64,000 bases of DNA from Nitratireductor mangrovi (GCF_007922615.2 NZ_CP042301.2:372001-436000); one strand, 5' to 3'; positions 35,908-46,664 are shown, numbered from the stretch's first letter. Program-made: numbers and translations. The notes: generated by a model not told the origin, from the letters alone.

Positions 35908-36813
35908 TCATCGCGGTGCGAAGCTGGCGTCGATGCCGAGATCGCCGTCGACAGACGCGTCGCCGCGCGCGACGATGTCTTCCAGATGCGCCAGAACCGA
36001 GAGTGCCGCGGCCCCGTGCAGGCGCGGATCGGTGTCGCGATAGATCACCCGGACCATATCGGGAATGGTCCGGTCGCCGGCCTTCAGGCGTTCCAACACC
36101 GCGCGCTCGCGCATCTTGCGATGCGCCTTGAGGCCGCGCACGAAGGCCGCTGGCTGCACCACCGGTCCGCCATGACCCGGCAGATAAAGCCTGTCGTCGC
36201 GTACCAGCAGCTTGTCCAGGGAGGCCATGTAGTCCGCCATCGCGCCATCCGGCGGAGCGACGATCGACGTAGCCCATGCCATCACGTGATCGGCCGAAAA
36301 CAGAATACCCGTGCCCTCCAGCGCGAACGCCACGTGGTTCGCCGTATGGCCCGGCGTGTGCACGGCGCGCAGCGCCCAGCCGTCGCCCTCGACGATTTCG
36401 CTGTCCGCAAGTGGCCGGTCAGGCGAGAACTCTGTGTCGGCGCTCGCGTCGAGGGGATTGATTTCGCCAATCCTCAGCGGACGCGCTGGGCGGTGCGGAC
36501 CCTCGGCGCAGATGACCGCGCCCGTCGCCTGTTGCAGCCGCTGCGCCAGCGGCGAATGATCGCGGTGGGTGTGGCTGACCAATATGTGGCTGACAGGCCT
36601 GTCGGCCACGGCCAGCATGACGGCCTCGAAGTGCTGATCGTCTTCCGGGCCGGGGTCGATGATCGCCAGGCTCTGCTCACCGATCAGGTAGGTGTTCGTG
36701 CCGTGAAACGTGAAGGGTCCAGGATTGTTGACCGTAATCCTTCGAACATGGGGCGCGACCTCGACCGCAGTGCCATGGGCGGGATCAAAATCCATGTCGA
36801 AAGCGAGGGCCAT
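35908..36813 (-). CDS. MBL-fold metallo-hydrolase (LACTB2/glyoxalase II-like)
   Basis: This 301-residue protein contains the metallo-beta-lactamase metal motif SHTHRDHS (H81, H83, D85, H86), a second ligand in HTPGHTANHVAF, the bridging Asp in FSADHVMAW and the final His in LYLPGHGGPV. The C-terminal region (LKAHRKMRERAVLERLKAGDRTIPDMVRVIY, then GAAALSVLAHLEDIVARG) is the helical domain of the LACTB2-like group. These zinc hydrolases cleave thioesters, RNA or other esters in the cytosol, and the substrate is not predictable here. It is convergent with the DUF1499 gene. Confidence 0.92.
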   Translation of the reverse strand: MALAFDMDFDPAHGTAVEVAPHVRRITVNNPGPFTFHGTNTYLIGEQSLAIIDPGPEDDQHFEAVMLAVADRPVSHILVSHTHRDHSPLAQRLQQATGAVICAEGPHRPARPLRIGEINPLDASADTEFSPDRPLADSEIVEGDGWALRAVHTPGHTANHVAFALEGTGILFSADHVMAWATSIVAPPDGAMADYMASLDKLLVRDDRLYLPGHGGPVVQPAAFVRGLKAHRKMRERAVLERLKAGDRTIPDMVRVIYRDTDPRLHGAAALSVLAHLEDIVARGDASVDGDLGIDASFAPR

Positions 36814-36894
36814 GGCGATTGCGTGTGGGAAGGCGGATAGTCGAGGACGTGTTAACGGGAGCGCCTTGCCGACTGTCCCGGTTTTCGCGACAGG

Positions 36895-38847
36895 CTAGGC
36901 CGGCTCGCGGCGGTCACCGCCGATTGCTTCGTCGTCTTCGGCGCCGGCCGCCTTGGGCGCATATTCGGGAACGATATGCGTCAGGAGCTTGATGGCACGA
37001 GTGACATCTTCCTGCTCGACAGCGCTGCGCAGGCCGTCGAGTGTGCGCAACAGCAGCGACTTGTCGATCACGCGCGGCGAGGCGACAACGAAGCCTTCCT
37101 CGGTGCGGCCATCCTGGATCTCGGAAGGGTCGAACAGCTCTTCATAGAGCTTCTCGCCGGGCCGCAGGCCTGTAAACACAATGTCGATATCGACGCGCGG
37201 ACGGTAGCCGGCGAGCTGGATCATGCGCTCGGCCAGATCGACGATGCGGACCGGCTTGCCCATGTCGAGCACCATGATCTTGCCACGCTCGCCGCCCCGC
37301 TGCCGGGCGTAGCCGGAGGCATGGAGCACGAGGCGAACGGCCTCGGGAATGGTCATGAAATAGCGCACGATGTGCGGATGGGTGACCGTCACCGGCCCGC
37401 CCTCGGCGATCTGCTCCTGAAAGCGCGGAACGACCGAACCGTTGGAGCCGAGCACGTTGCCAAAGCGCACTGTCTTGAACCGGGTCTTTTCCGAACTGAC
37501 GTCGAGCGCCTGGCAATAGGCTTCGGCCGCCCGCTTCGTCGCACCCATGATGTTGGTGGGGTTCACCGCCTTATCGGTCGAGATCATCACGAAGGTCGAG
37601 ACATCATTGGCAAGCGCGGCGTTGGCGACCGCGCAGGTGCCAAGCACATTGGTCTTGATGCCTTCGATCGGATTTTCCTCGACCAGCGGCACGTGCTTGA
37701 GCGCCGCGGCATGGAACACTGCGCTCGGCTTGTACTCCCTGAAGAGTGCCTCGACGCGCACGCGATCGCGCACATTGACGATCCGGGTCACGATCGGAAG
37801 ATCCGGATAGGATCCCCGAAGTTCCTTGTCGAGCATATAGAGATGGTGCTCGGAGCTGTCCGTGATGATGAGTTGCTTCGGTCCGAACGATGCTATCTGC
37901 CGGCAGAGCTCCGAACCGATCGAGCCGCCGGCGCCAGTCGCAAGCACTACACCGCCGCTGATGAGGCGTGCGACGCTCTGGAAATCCGTTTCGACCTCGG
38001 GGCGCCCGAGCAGGTCGCCAAGCTCGATGGCCTTGGGTTCGAGCAGATTGTTGGTGATCGTCGACGTGGCGGTCAGATCGGGGATGCGCGACACCTTGAT
38101 GCCCAGTGAGGTCGAAAGATCGACCATCTCGCTCAGCCACTGGCGGCTCGGCTTCAGTTCGGTGACGATCAATTCGTCGATCGGTCGCCCGTGCCTTGCG
38201 GCCAGTTCAACGATCGTGGGCAGCCGATCAATACCGCCGATCACCTTTACGCCCTGGACCAGCCGCGAGTGGTTGACCTCGGCGTCGTCGACGATGCCGG
38301 CGATATTGATGTCCTTGGAGAGCCGCTTGGCTGCGCGTATGTAGCTTTCGGCTCCGTGCGAAAGCCCGACCAGGATGACGTTTCGCGCCCCGGTGCCGCG
38401 ACCCCAGCCAGGGGTCGGGCCGAGCAGCTTCCAGTTGCCGTCGATCGCCAGCCGATACGCAAGTCGCACCGAACAGAGCCCGGCAATCAGGAAGAGCGTC
38501 GACAGGATCGGCACGCTGCGCGGCACATTGTCGCCACGCGAGACCAGAAACACCGCCACGGTATAGATCGCGACAGTGGCCAGCGCCGCCTTCAATACGG
38601 CCACAAGGTCGGGAATTGAAGCGTAGCGCCATGAGGCGCGGTGGACACCGAAGAAGATGATGCAGATGGCGCAGATCAGCGTGAAGGCGCCCGCCTTCTC
38701 ATAGATACCAGGCACGTTCATCCACGCCGGGTGGCCTAGCGTGATGGCATAGGAGGCGGCGAAGGCCGCATACGCGATCACGATATCAGGCGCTAGGCCG
38801 AATGTCCTGCGCAGGACCGACCAGCCACTTTTCAAAGACGCGCGCAT
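36895..38847 (-). CDS. Membrane-bound nucleotide-sugar 4,6-dehydratase (CapD/WbpM/FlaA1 family)
   Basis: The 650-residue protein starts at ATG 38847 after GAAGGGG. The first ~120 residues have four hydrophobic segments. A CoA-binding-like middle region follows (NVILVGLSHGAESYIRAAK), then the SDR domain: VVLATGAGGSIGSELCRQI (NAD-binding), ADSSEHH-type acidic loop, FHAAALKHVPLVEENP, STDKAVNPTNIMGATKRAAE. The last has Met where classical SDRs have the catalytic Tyr, which is usual for this family. It converts UDP-GlcNAc to the 4-keto-6-deoxy sugar used for QuiNAc, FucNAc or bacillosamine-type residues. Product sugars of this kind are the substrates for acetamidino modification, so it may feed the 5.3-9 kb operon. 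Confidence 0.94.
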   Translation of the reverse strand: MRASLKSGWSVLRRTFGLAPDIVIAYAAFAASYAITLGHPAWMNVPGIYEKAGAFTLICAICIIFFGVHRASWRYASIPDLVAVLKAALATVAIYTVAVFLVSRGDNVPRSVPILSTLFLIAGLCSVRLAYRLAIDGNWKLLGPTPGWGRGTGARNVILVGLSHGAESYIRAAKRLSKDINIAGIVDDAEVNHSRLVQGVKVIGGIDRLPTIVELAARHGRPIDELIVTELKPSRQWLSEMVDLSTSLGIKVSRIPDLTATSTITNNLLEPKAIELGDLLGRPEVETDFQSVARLISGGVVLATGAGGSIGSELCRQIASFGPKQLIITDSSEHHLYMLDKELRGSYPDLPIVTRIVNVRDRVRVEALFREYKPSAVFHAAALKHVPLVEENPIEGIKTNVLGTCAVANAALANDVSTFVMISTDKAVNPTNIMGATKRAAEAYCQALDVSSEKTRFKTVRFGNVLGSNGSVVPRFQEQIAEGGPVTVTHPHIVRYFMTIPEAVRLVLHASGYARQRGGERGKIMVLDMGKPVRIVDLAERMIQLAGYRPRVDIDIVFTGLRPGEKLYEELFDPSEIQDGRTEEGFVVASPRVIDKSLLLRTLDGLRSAVEQEDVTRAIKLLTHIVPEYAPKAAGAEDDEAIGGDRREPA

Positions 38848-39154
38848 GCCACCCCTTCCGTACCGGCGAATTATTGTTCTAGCCCCTTAAGCATCGAATT
38901 GTAAACCACTTTTGCGGTCTGCGCGCGTTGCCAAAAGTAACGGCTAAGTATTTTCTCTGTTTATCGTCCACGCCGTTCCGGACCGTGCGCAGTCATGATT
39001 GTCGGTTCCGGCGATTCATGGCCCGGGACCCACTCAAGATGGGCAACGAAAATTCGCATCGACGTCTAAGCCTAGTCGGCGAACAACACAAGACTGTGTC
39101 AACCACAACAACCCACGGTGCTCGCGGCAGCCGTCGCGATCGATCGATTGGCGG
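38848..39154. other. Intergenic region upstream of the CapD-type gene
   Basis: This 307-base gap is visibly more AT-rich than its neighbours. On the minus strand TTTACAAT, at about 38899-38906, could be a -10 for the CapD-type gene, but no clear -35 is paired with it. No gene or repeat is seen. Confidence 0.4.
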
Positions 39155-40180
39155 TCATGATATTCCAAAGTAGCTCAGGTACCAATTGACAAATCGCGAT
39201 ATGCCGTCGCGCAGGCTGGTTGTCGGACGGCAGTCGAAGGCGTCGAACAGGGCCGAGGAGTCGGCGTAGGTTTCCTGCGCGTCGCCCGGCTGAGCCGGCA
39301 GATTCTCGCGAATGGCGCGCTTGCCGAGAGCAGCCTCGAGCGTTTCGATGCATTCATCGAGGCCGACCGGCTTGCCGTTACCGATGTTGAAGATGCGGAA
39401 CGGGGCCTGGCTCGTGGCCGGCGACGGGCTCGATGCGTCCCAGCCCGGATCCGGCGCGGCGATGTGATCGCTGGCACGCACGACCCCGTCCACCACGTCG
39501 TCGATGTAGGTGAAGTCGCGCCTGTGGTTTCCGTGGTTGAAAACCTGGATCGGTTTCCCTGCCAGGATATTTCGGGTGAAGCGGAACAGCGCCATGTCGG
39601 GCCGGCCCCAGGGGCCGTAGACGGTGAAGAAGCGCAGCCCCGTCATCGGCATACCGAAGAGGTGGCTGTAGGAGTGGGCCATCAACTCGTTGGCGCGTTT
39701 TGTTGCGGCATAAAACTGCAGCGGATGGTCCGCGCCGTGCTGCTCGGAGTATGGCATCCGGGTATTGGCGCCGTAGACGCTGCTCGTGCTGGCGAAGGTG
39801 AGATGGTCGCACCCCTGCCGCCGGCAGGCTTCCAAGACATTGGCGAAGCCGACCAGATTGCTGTGTACGTAGTCGCCAGGGTTGTCGATCGAATGGCGGA
39901 TGCCGGCCTGCGCGGCGAGGTGGATCACGCGATCGAAACGGCCTTCCGAAAAGCAGGCCGAGATGGCGCCGGCGTCGGCGAGGTCCGCGCGATGGAACCG
40001 GTAGCGACCGGCGATGGCGCCTTCGGTTTCTTCCAATACGCGAAGCCGCGCTGCCTTCAGGGCCGGATCATAATAGCCGTTGACGTTGTCGAGGCCGACC
40101 ACCGTGTCGCCTCGTTCGAGCAGGCGGCGGGCGACGTGGAAGCCGATGAAGCCGGCATTGCCGGTAACCAGAATTCTCAT
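39155..40180 (-). CDS. UDP-glucuronate 4-epimerase type NAD-dependent epimerase
   Basis: ATG 40180 gives 341 residues starting [24 protein letters not shown], the dinucleotide-binding loop; an extension back to 40297 is Arg/Pro-rich and unsupported. The signature region [18 protein letters not shown] identifies the GalU-epimerase group that acts on UDP-glucuronate. YAATKRANE gives the catalytic Tyr/Lys, and [18 protein letters not shown] and [13 protein letters not shown] are conserved. It makes UDP-galacturonate for LPS core, O-antigen or exopolysaccharide. The gene follows the CapD-type gene on the same strand with a 307-base gap, so they probably have separate promoters but a common purpose in surface glycan synthesis. 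Confidence 0.93.
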   Translation of the reverse strand: MRILVTGNAGFIGFHVARRLLERGDTVVGLDNVNGYYDPALKAARLRVLEETEGAIAGRYRFHRADLADAGAISACFSEGRFDRVIHLAAQAGIRHSIDNPGDYVHSNLVGFANVLEACRRQGCDHLTFASTSSVYGANTRMPYSEQHGADHPLQFYAATKRANELMAHSYSHLFGMPMTGLRFFTVYGPWGRPDMALFRFTRNILAGKPIQVFNHGNHRRDFTYIDDVVDGVVRASDHIAAPDPGWDASSPSPATSQAPFRIFNIGNGKPVGLDECIETLEAALGKRAIRENLPAQPGDAQETYADSSALFDAFDCRPTTSLRDGISRFVNWYLSYFGIS

Positions 40181-40694
40181 GCGGGGAACCGCGGGCAGTC
40201 TCCGTCGGCGTCTCCTGCATCGTCGACGCGGAAATGGGCCGCGGCCCGGCAAACCGAGTGGGCGACATTCGCAACGTGCCGCCCGGTCGCCGGCCACTCT
40301 TCATCAGGACCGCTAGCGTTCTGGGGCACGTTCGTCTTCATCGCCACGTTGTCTGTCTCGGTGCTGGGTCGCCGGCATTATCGACCGAGGCCGCCGGAAA
40401 TGAGGCGGTCACTCGTGCACCGATGGCAATGAAATTGCAAGTATGGGGGGCGGACCAAAGCCGCCTTGGAGGTGAGGGTGGGGCCGTCCGTCTGCAAGCC
40501 GGCGATATGACGATTTTTCCTCGTTTCGCGCGGCAGCGGCGGGAAAACGAAATCCTATTCCCCCGGATCGCAAGCGTGGGCAAAAGCTCTCCGCTTTTGA
40601 CACAGCCATTGACACCTGCGGCCTTGAGAGTTCGGGCGATCGGAAGGACTTTGCAGGCCTGATCCGCGAAGCGCCGACCAGGGTGATCTTTCAC
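40181..40694. other. Divergent intergenic region between the epimerase and cysD
   Basis: The 514-base gap serves both genes. AAAAGC (40582-40587) and GCTTTT (40593-40598) form a perfect 6-bp stem with a 5-base loop, and TTGACA occurs at 40597-40602 and again at 40609-40614, but neither has a good -10. I recognise no sulfur-responsive element and no gene. Confidence 0.4.
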
Positions 40695-41618
40695 ATGCTC
40701 CAGTCGCTGGGCCTGTCCAGGCAACTGTCTCATCTCGATCGGCTTGAAGCCGAGTCGATCCATATCTTCCGGGAAGTCGCCGCGACCTTCGAGCGGCCGG
40801 TCATGCTGTATTCGATCGGCAAGGACTCCTCGGTCATGCTGCACCTGGCGATGAAGGCGTTCTATCCGGCCAAGCCGCCCTTTCCCTTCCTGCACGTCGA
40901 TACGACATGGAAGTTCCGCGAGATGATCGCGTTTCGCGACCGCATGGCCGTCGAACTCGGCTTCGATCTTCTCGTTCATATCAATGAGGAAGGCCGCCAA
41001 CAGGGAATCAACCCCTTCGATCATGGTTCGAGCGTCCACACCAACATCATGAAGACGGTGGCCCTGCGGCAGGCGCTTGACAAATACGGCTTCGACGCCG
41101 CCTTCGGTGGTGCCCGCCGCGATGAGGAGAAATCGCGCGCCAAGGAGCGAGTCTTCTCATTCCGCGACGCGCGGCACGGTTGGGATCCAAAAAACCAGCG
41201 TCCGGAGATGTGGAAGATCTACAACACGCGGGTGAACCCGGGTGAATCGATCCGGGTGTTTCCGCTGTCGAACTGGACCGAGCTCGACATCTGGCAGTAC
41301 ATCCTGCGCGAGAACATCCCCATCGTGCCGCTCTACTTCGCGGCCGAGCGGCCCGTCGTCGAGCGCGACGGCATGCTGGTCATGGTCGATGACGAGCGCA
41401 TGAAGCTCAGGGATGGCGAGGAAGTCTTAAACCGCCGCGTCCGCTTCCGCACCCTCGGCTGCTATCCGCTGACCGGCGCCATCGAATCGGATGCGGAGAC
41501 GCTCGACGGCATTGTCAGCGAAATGCTGATTGCCCGCACCTCGGAGCGGCAGGGCCGCCTCATCGACCGCGACGAGTCCGGTTCGATGGAGAAGAAGAAG
41601 CGCGAAGGGTATTTCTGA
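40695..41618 (+). CDS. cysD: Sulfate adenylyltransferase subunit 2
   Basis: ATG 40695 follows AGGGTG at nine bases and gives 307 residues, close to the usual ~302; GTG 40683 is a possible but weaker start. Family landmarks are [18 protein letters not shown], the PP-loop [43 protein letters not shown] and the end [10 protein letters not shown]. With CysN it forms ATP sulfurylase, making adenosine 5'-phosphosulfate from sulfate and ATP in the cytosol. In rhizobia the pathway serves both cysteine synthesis and sulfation of surface molecules. It heads a cysD-cysNC-cysQ operon. Confidence 0.97.
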   Translation: MLQSLGLSRQLSHLDRLEAESIHIFREVAATFERPVMLYSIGKDSSVMLHLAMKAFYPAKPPFPFLHVDTTWKFREMIAFRDRMAVELGFDLLVHINEEGRQQGINPFDHGSSVHTNIMKTVALRQALDKYGFDAAFGGARRDEEKSRAKERVFSFRDARHGWDPKNQRPEMWKIYNTRVNPGESIRVFPLSNWTELDIWQYILRENIPIVPLYFAAERPVVERDGMLVMVDDERMKLRDGEEVLNRRVRFRTLGCYPLTGAIESDAETLDGIVSEMLIARTSERQGRLIDRDESGSMEKKKREGYF

Positions 41619-41619
41619 C

Positions 41620-43557
41620 ATGCAGCATCTGGCACCGCGCGCTTTGGAGGAGGGCGAGGCGCTTCGAGATTTCCTGGCGCGCCAGGAGCGCAAGTCGTTC
41701 CTGCGCTTCCTGACCTGTGGCTCTGTCGATGACGGCAAGTCGACCCTGATCGGACGGCTGCTCTACGACACCAAGCTGATCTTCGAGGACCAGCTTGCCG
41801 CGCTGGAGCGCGATTCGCGCGTCCACGGCACGACCGGTGACGACATGGACTTTGCGCTGCTCGTGGACGGCCTGGAGGCGGAACGCGAGCAGGGCATCAC
41901 GATCGATGTCGCCTATCGCTTCTTCGCGACCTCGAAGCGCAAGTTCATCGTCGCCGACACGCCGGGTCATGAACAATATACGCGCAACATGGCGACAGGC
42001 GCCTCGACCGCCGATCTGGCCATCGTCCTGGTCGACGCGCGCAAGGGCATGGCCACCCAGACGCGACGTCATTCCTATATTGCCTCCCTGCTTGGCATCC
42101 GCCATATCGTGCTTGCCGTCAACAAAATCGACCTCGTCGATTTTTCGGAAGAGCGCTTCCGTGCCATTGCTGACGAGTATTCCGGCATGGCCGCGCAACT
42201 CGGCTTTGCATCGGTGCGGCCGATCCCGATCTCCGCGCGCTACGGCGACAATGTCACGTCGCGTTCGCCGCGCACGTCCTGGTATGACGGGCCGGCGCTG
42301 CTTGACTATCTCGAGACCATCGACGTCGCGGCGGCCGAGGAGACGCGGCCGTTCCGCTTTCCGGTGCAATACGTCAACCGGCCGAACCATAACTTCCGGG
42401 GCTTCGCCGGAACGATCGCGGCCGGCAGCGTGGCGGTCGGCGACGAGGTGGTGGTGGCCAAGTCCGGGCGTTCGTCCCGCATCTCGCGTATCGTGGCGCC
42501 GGAAGGCGACCTTGCGCGCGCCGGCGAGGGCGAGGCGGTCACGCTGGTTTTGGATGACGAGGTAGAGGTTTCGCGCGGCAACATGCTGGTCGCGCCCGAC
42601 CACCGTCCGCATGTCGCAGACCAGCTTGCCGCCAACATCGTCTGGTTCGACGAGCAGGCCTTGATCCCGGGCCGCTCCTACCTGCTGCGCACCGAAACGG
42701 ACATGGTTCCCGCCAGCGTCACCGAGGTAAAATGGCGGGTCGACGTCAACACCTACGCCCAGACCGCCGCAAAAACGCTGTCCCTCAACGAGGTCGGGGT
42801 CTGCAATCTTTCGCTTCAGGCACCCGTCGCCTTCGATGCCTACGCGGACAACCCCACCACCGGCGCCTTCGTTCTGATCGACCGCATCACCAACCGCACG
42901 GCGGGAGCGGGCATGATTCTGAATCCGTTGCGGCGGGCCTCCAACGTGCATTGGCACGTGCTCGATATCGACCGCAACGCGCGTTCGGCAGCACTAGGAC
43001 AGCAGCCTGCGGTGCTCTGGCTCACGGGTCTTTCGGGATCGGGCAAGTCGACCATCGCCAACCTGCTTGAAAGAAAGCTGCACGCCGAGGGTCGTCACAC
43101 CTACGTTCTCGACGGCGACAATGTCCGCCACGGCCTTAACCGCGATCTCGGCTTTTCCGAAACCGACAGGGTGGAAAACATCCGCCGTGTGGCCGAGGTG
43201 GCGCGGCTGATGGCCGATGCCGGCCTGATCGTCATCGTATCGTTCATTTCGCCCTTTGCCGCGGATCGCCGCATGGCGCGCGAATTGATGAACGACATCG
43301 ACTTCGCCGAGGTCTTCATCGACACGCCGCTCGAGGAATGCATGCGCCGCGACCCGAAGGGACTTTATGCCAAGGCGCAGCGCGGCGAACTCAAGAACTT
43401 CACCGGTATCGATCAGCCGTATGAAACGCCCGAAAAACCCGATATCCACATCAGGACCGCCGGCCGGGCGCCGGAAGAGATGGTGGAAGAAATAGAGCGA
43501 TGGCTCGCCAAGCGGGTTCTCTCCGGGCAAGAATACGATGATGGCGCGGGAATATGA
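41620..43557 (+). CDS. cysN: Bifunctional sulfate adenylyltransferase subunit 1/adenylylsulfate kinase (CysNC)
   Basis: ATG 41620 lies one base after the cysD stop, with GAAGGG upstream, and gives 645 residues. The N-terminal ~430 residues are the EF-Tu-like GTPase CysN: G1 [18 protein letters not shown]3 [18 protein letters not shown]4 NKIDLVD, followed by two beta-barrel domains. The C-terminal ~190 residues are APS kinase: Walker [68 protein letters not shown]. The fusion, as in rhizobial NodQ/CysNC, drives sulfate to PAPS. PAPS can go to assimilation or to sulfotransferases. The last 20 bases overlap cysQ. Confidence 0.96.
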   Translation: MQHLAPRALEEGEALRDFLARQERKSFLRFLTCGSVDDGKSTLIGRLLYDTKLIFEDQLAALERDSRVHGTTGDDMDFALLVDGLEAEREQGITIDVAYRFFATSKRKFIVADTPGHEQYTRNMATGASTADLAIVLVDARKGMATQTRRHSYIASLLGIRHIVLAVNKIDLVDFSEERFRAIADEYSGMAAQLGFASVRPIPISARYGDNVTSRSPRTSWYDGPALLDYLETIDVAAAEETRPFRFPVQYVNRPNHNFRGFAGTIAAGSVAVGDEVVVAKSGRSSRISRIVAPEGDLARAGEGEAVTLVLDDEVEVSRGNMLVAPDHRPHVADQLAANIVWFDEQALIPGRSYLLRTETDMVPASVTEVKWRVDVNTYAQTAAKTLSLNEVGVCNLSLQAPVAFDAYADNPTTGAFVLIDRITNRTAGAGMILNPLRRASNVHWHVLDIDRNARSAALGQQPAVLWLTGLSGSGKSTIANLLERKLHAEGRHTYVLDGDNVRHGLNRDLGFSETDRVENIRRVAEVARLMADAGLIVIVSFISPFAADRRMARELMNDIDFAEVFIDTPLEECMRRDPKGLYAKAQRGELKNFTGIDQPYETPEKPDIHIRTAGRAPEEMVEEIERWLAKRVLSGQEYDDGAGI

Positions 43558-44368
43558 CGACGGGGCAATCCGCTTCCGGCTTGAGGAATTGGCGGTCCTG
43601 GCCGGGCGGGAAATCGCCGATGTCCTGAGGCTTGGCTTCGCCACCGAACAGAAGCCCGACCTCTCACCTGTTACCGAGGCCGACCGCCGCGCCGAGGCCG
43701 TAATACTGAGCGGGCTGCGCAAGAGTTACCCGGACATTCCCTGCATCGCCGAGGAGGAAATGAGTGACGGCCACGAGGCCGGCGATCCAGGCGATATCTT
43801 TTTCCTTGTCGATCCGCTGGACGGCACCAAGGAGTTCGTGACCGGGCGGCCGGAATTCACGGTCAACATCGCCCTGATCCGCGATGGCGAGCCGGTGGTG
43901 GGCGTGGTGCTGGCCCCTGCGCAGCACACGCTCTATAGCGGCCTGCCGGGGATCGCGGAGATGGCGCAGGTTTCCGAGGACGGCGCAATTGCCAAGCGTG
44001 AAGCGATCGCCGTTCGGCCGCGCGTCGACCCGCCGCTGGTGATCGCAAGCCGGTCGCACCGGACCAAGGAGACATCCGACTACATAGTGGCCTGTGGGGC
44101 CAAGAAAACGATGCCGATCGGTTCGTCGCTGAAGTTCTGCATGCTGGCGCGCGGGCAGGCCGACCTCTACCCGCGTTTCGGCCGCACCATGCAGTGGGAT
44201 ACGGCGGCGGGAGACGCCGTGCTGAGAGCTGCCGGCGGATGTACCTTCCGCGCCGACAGCGTCGGCGGGCGCCTGACCTATGGCAGGCGCGACGCCAAGG
44301 GCGGAGAGTGGGTCAACCCATGGTTCATCGCCATGGGCGGCAGTGTTCCCGCCACGCCTGTCGCGTGA
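43538..44368 (+). CDS. cysQ: 3'(2'),5'-bisphosphate nucleotidase
   Basis: This 276-residue inositol-monophosphatase-fold enzyme carries the metal motifs: TEADRRAE, the Glu pair in [34 protein letters not shown] and the C-terminal [16 protein letters not shown]. CysQ hydrolyses 3'-phosphoadenosine 5'-phosphate, the by-product of PAPS use, and can draw down PAPS itself. Two adjacent ATGs (43538, 43541) are possible starts, both inside the end of cysNC, so the genes are translationally coupled. It closes the sulfate operon and converges on the sugar kinase gene with a 9-base gap. Confidence 0.95.
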   Translation: MMAREYDDGAIRFRLEELAVLAGREIADVLRLGFATEQKPDLSPVTEADRRAEAVILSGLRKSYPDIPCIAEEEMSDGHEAGDPGDIFFLVDPLDGTKEFVTGRPEFTVNIALIRDGEPVVGVVLAPAQHTLYSGLPGIAEMAQVSEDGAIAKREAIAVRPRVDPPLVIASRSHRTKETSDYIVACGAKKTMPIGSSLKFCMLARGQADLYPRFGRTMQWDTAAGDAVLRAAGGCTFRADSVGGRLTYGRRDAKGGEWVNPWFIAMGGSVPATPVA

Positions 44369-44377
44369 TCGGCCGGT

Positions 44378-45304
44378 TCAGTCGCCCAGTTCGCGCCGCC
44401 AGGGCGGGTTGGCGCCGGCGCGCGAGACCGTGACGGCGGCGACGCGCGCGCCGAAGGACAGCGCCGCCGACAGTTCGCGCTCGCCGATGTCGACGAGTTT
44501 TTCCTTGGACAGAAGCCCTTCTTGCGACAGCGACGCCAACAGGCCGGCGTTGAAGGTGTCGCCGGCGCCGACGGTGTCGATCACGGCGACCCTGGGCGCG
44601 GGAACCTCGACGGTGAACGCCGCCGCGTAGGCGGTGGCACCGGCCTGGCCCTTGGTCACGACCACGAGACGGACGCCCTGACCGAGCAACTCGTGCGCGA
44701 ACTCTTCTTCCGTCGTACCTTCACTGATCCACCGCAAATCCTCATCGGAGACCTTCACGATGTCGCTCATGGCGGCCATGCGCGCGATGCGAGCGCGGTG
44801 GCGTTGTGGATGCGGGATGAAGTCCGGCCTGATGTTGGGATCGAGCATGACAACGCGGCGGTCCTTCTCGCGCATCATCAGGGCTTCGTAGGTCGACCCG
44901 CACGGCTCCGGAATGAGGCTGATGGCGCCGAAATGCAGCGCGGCGACGCTGTCGTCCAGTATCGGCAGGTCGTCGAGAGCGAGCATGCGTCCCGCGGTGG
45001 CCTCATCATAGAACAGATAGCTCGCCTGGCCGTTGGAAAGCTTGACGAAGGCCATGGTGGTCGGGCGAGGGGAGCGGCGGACATGGCGCGTGTCGACATT
45101 GCTGGCGGCCAGGGCATCGTTGAGCATGTCGCCGAAGAAGTCGGTCGAAAGCCCCGAGAAGAAGCCGACGGCGCTGCCGAGCCGGCCGAGCGCGACTGCC
45201 GTGTTGAAGACGGCGCCGCCCGCATGCGGCGCATAGGCCGGTTCGCCGTCGACGGTTTGCCGCGGCAGCATGTCGATCAGGGCTTCGCCGCAACACAGGA
45301 TCAT
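44378..45304 (-). CDS. PfkB-family sugar kinase, probable fructokinase
   Basis: The 308-residue ribokinase-fold kinase has the N-terminal pattern CCGEALIDMLP, the Gly-rich HAGGAVFNTAVALGRLG, LDPNIRPDF, and the C-terminal PfkB signature DTVGAGDTFNAGLLASL with the catalytic Asp. The overall sequence is of the fructokinase group that phosphorylates free hexose at the 6- or 1-position. It is on the same strand as the ROK regulator and divergent from a fructose-type ABC transporter, so I infer that it acts on the transported sugar (frcK-like role). In the classical Sinorhizobium frc operon the kinase lies after the transporter genes, so the order differs here. Confidence 0.92.
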   Translation of the reverse strand: MILCCGEALIDMLPRQTVDGEPAYAPHAGGAVFNTAVALGRLGSAVGFFSGLSTDFFGDMLNDALAASNVDTRHVRRSPRPTTMAFVKLSNGQASYLFYDEATAGRMLALDDLPILDDSVAALHFGAISLIPEPCGSTYEALMMREKDRRVVMLDPNIRPDFIPHPQRHRARIARMAAMSDIVKVSDEDLRWISEGTTEEEFAHELLGQGVRLVVVTKGQAGATAYAAAFTVEVPAPRVAVIDTVGAGDTFNAGLLASLSQEGLLSKEKLVDIGERELSAALSFGARVAAVTVSRAGANPPWRRELGD

Positions 45305-45350
45305 CGCTTTTCCTTGTTCTCCCGACCAATCCGCGCCGTAGCGGTCATGG

Positions 45351-46583
45351 TCAATCCTTCGATAGCCGCTGCTGGGTCAGGAACCGGTCAAACAACGGCA
45401 GGCATGCGCCGCCGAGGGCGCGCGCATGAATGCCGACGGTGCCAGCGGTGATCGCCGGCGTCGTGATTCCTTCGCGGTCAAATGCCTGGAGTGCTTCGCC
45501 CACCGCGGTAACGATGCGGCTGCGGATCGTCTCTGGCAACCAGCCGTCGATGACCGCCGCCTCGAAGTCGACCACGCTGGCGCTGGCCATGACGGCATAG
45601 GCGATGCCGGCGCCGGCGGATGAAATCCACGTCCGCAGTTCGGCGTTCTCTAGGTCCCAGACGGACGGTGACGTCCACAGAAACGAAGCGTCGTGTCCGG
45701 CTGCGTTGAGCGTTCGCTCCAGTGCTGCCAGCGAGGCGATGTCGATCAGCTGGTGCGGCTTGCCGTCATGGCCCGGAACCGGCATCGAGCCGAGCGCTCC
45801 GGCGTTCCCGGTCCGACCGGCATAGACCGCGCCGTTGAGGACGATGCCGCCGCCGATGAATGAGCCGATGTAGAAATAGAGAAAGTCACGCAATCCGCCG
45901 GTATCGCCGAAGACGAGTTCGGCACCGCAGGCAGCGGTGGCATCGTTCTGGACATATACCGGGAACGGATAATGCGAGGCGATCTCCGCCCGAATGTCGG
46001 CGTCGCGCCACCGGTTCATGATGTCGACCGGCGCGCCGACGGTGTCGCCCCAGTTCCAGAGTTCGAACGGCATCGCGATGCCGAGACCGGCGATGCGCTT
46101 TTGCTGCTCCAAGGTCAACGTGGCCGCCATGCCCGGAACGCTGTCGTTGACGAAGCCGACCGTGCCTTCCGGGCTTGGATAATCATAAGCGAGGCCCCGG
46201 TTTTCACGGACCCGGCCGAGGAAGTCGACGAGCACCAGGTCGGCGCTGCGCCGGCCGATCTTCAGGCCGAGGAAATAGGCGCCGTCAGGGTTGAGCGCCA
46301 GCGGCACAGACGGCTGCCCCACCTTGCCGCGGATCGGGTCGCCGCGCACGAGCAATTCTTCGGCCTCGAGTTCGCGCATGATCACGGAGACTGTCTGGGC
46401 GGAGAGGCCGGTCATGCGGGCGAGGTCAGTTTTCGACAGGCTGCCATGGCGGCGGACAAGCGAGAGCACCAGGCGTTCGTTGGCGTCGCGCATGCCGGAC
46501 TGGTTGGTGCCGCGGCCAAAATGGCCTTCGTCCCAATCGACAGTCCCTCTGCTGGCCGTGTCCGATACCAACGCTTGCCCCAT
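45351..46583 (-). CDS. ROK-family transcriptional regulator of the sugar operon (FrcR-like)
   Basis: The 410-residue protein has an N-terminal winged helix (RLVLSLVRRHGSLSKTDLARMTGLSAQTVSVIMRELEAEELL) and a C-terminal ROK sugar-kinase-like domain: FLGLKIGRRSADLVLVDFLG, IAGLGIAMPFELWNWG, YVQNDATAACGAELVFGD, FLYFYIGSFIGGGIVLNG. The usual ROK zinc-Cys cluster is not obvious, which is common in regulators that no longer phosphorylate. It would bind an operator and release it on sugar binding. It is divergent from frcB, and the palindrome at 46628-46664 between them is the likely operator. The start at 46583 has AGGG too close to it, so a start a little further in is possible; RGTNQSGMRDANE is typically present in homologues. 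Confidence 0.9.
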   Translation of the reverse strand: MGQALVSDTASRGTVDWDEGHFGRGTNQSGMRDANERLVLSLVRRHGSLSKTDLARMTGLSAQTVSVIMRELEAEELLVRGDPIRGKVGQPSVPLALNPDGAYFLGLKIGRRSADLVLVDFLGRVRENRGLAYDYPSPEGTVGFVNDSVPGMAATLTLEQQKRIAGLGIAMPFELWNWGDTVGAPVDIMNRWRDADIRAEIASHYPFPVYVQNDATAACGAELVFGDTGGLRDFLYFYIGSFIGGGIVLNGAVYAGRTGNAGALGSMPVPGHDGKPHQLIDIASLAALERTLNAAGHDASFLWTSPSVWDLENAELRTWISSAGAGIAYAVMASASVVDFEAAVIDGWLPETIRSRIVTAVGEALQAFDREGITTPAITAGTVGIHARALGGACLPLFDRFLTQQRLSKD

Positions 46584-46627
46584 CCCTAGAATGCTTTTGC
46601 GAACAAAATGGCTTGGGGCAGGTCGCG

Positions 46628-46664
46628 TGTCAATTAATAAATAAGAGTGATTTAAATATTGACA
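46628..46664. promoter_or_regulatory. Palindromic operator with two opposed -35 boxes (ROK regulator/frcB)
   Basis: The left arm 46628-46642 and right arm 46650-46664 match at 12 of 15 positions around a 7-base spacer. Each arm carries TTGACA reading outward: on the plus strand at 46659-46664 with TTTTCT 17 bases downstream, and on the minus strand at 46633-46628 with CATTTT 17 bases downstream. The site therefore covers the -35 boxes of both divergent promoters. Confidence 0.7.

Noticed and set aside
40582..40614. Small hairpin and two TTGACA boxes upstream of cysD as a promoter
   Set aside because: Neither TTGACA has an acceptable -10 at 16-18 bases, and the stem is only six base pairs without a T-run.
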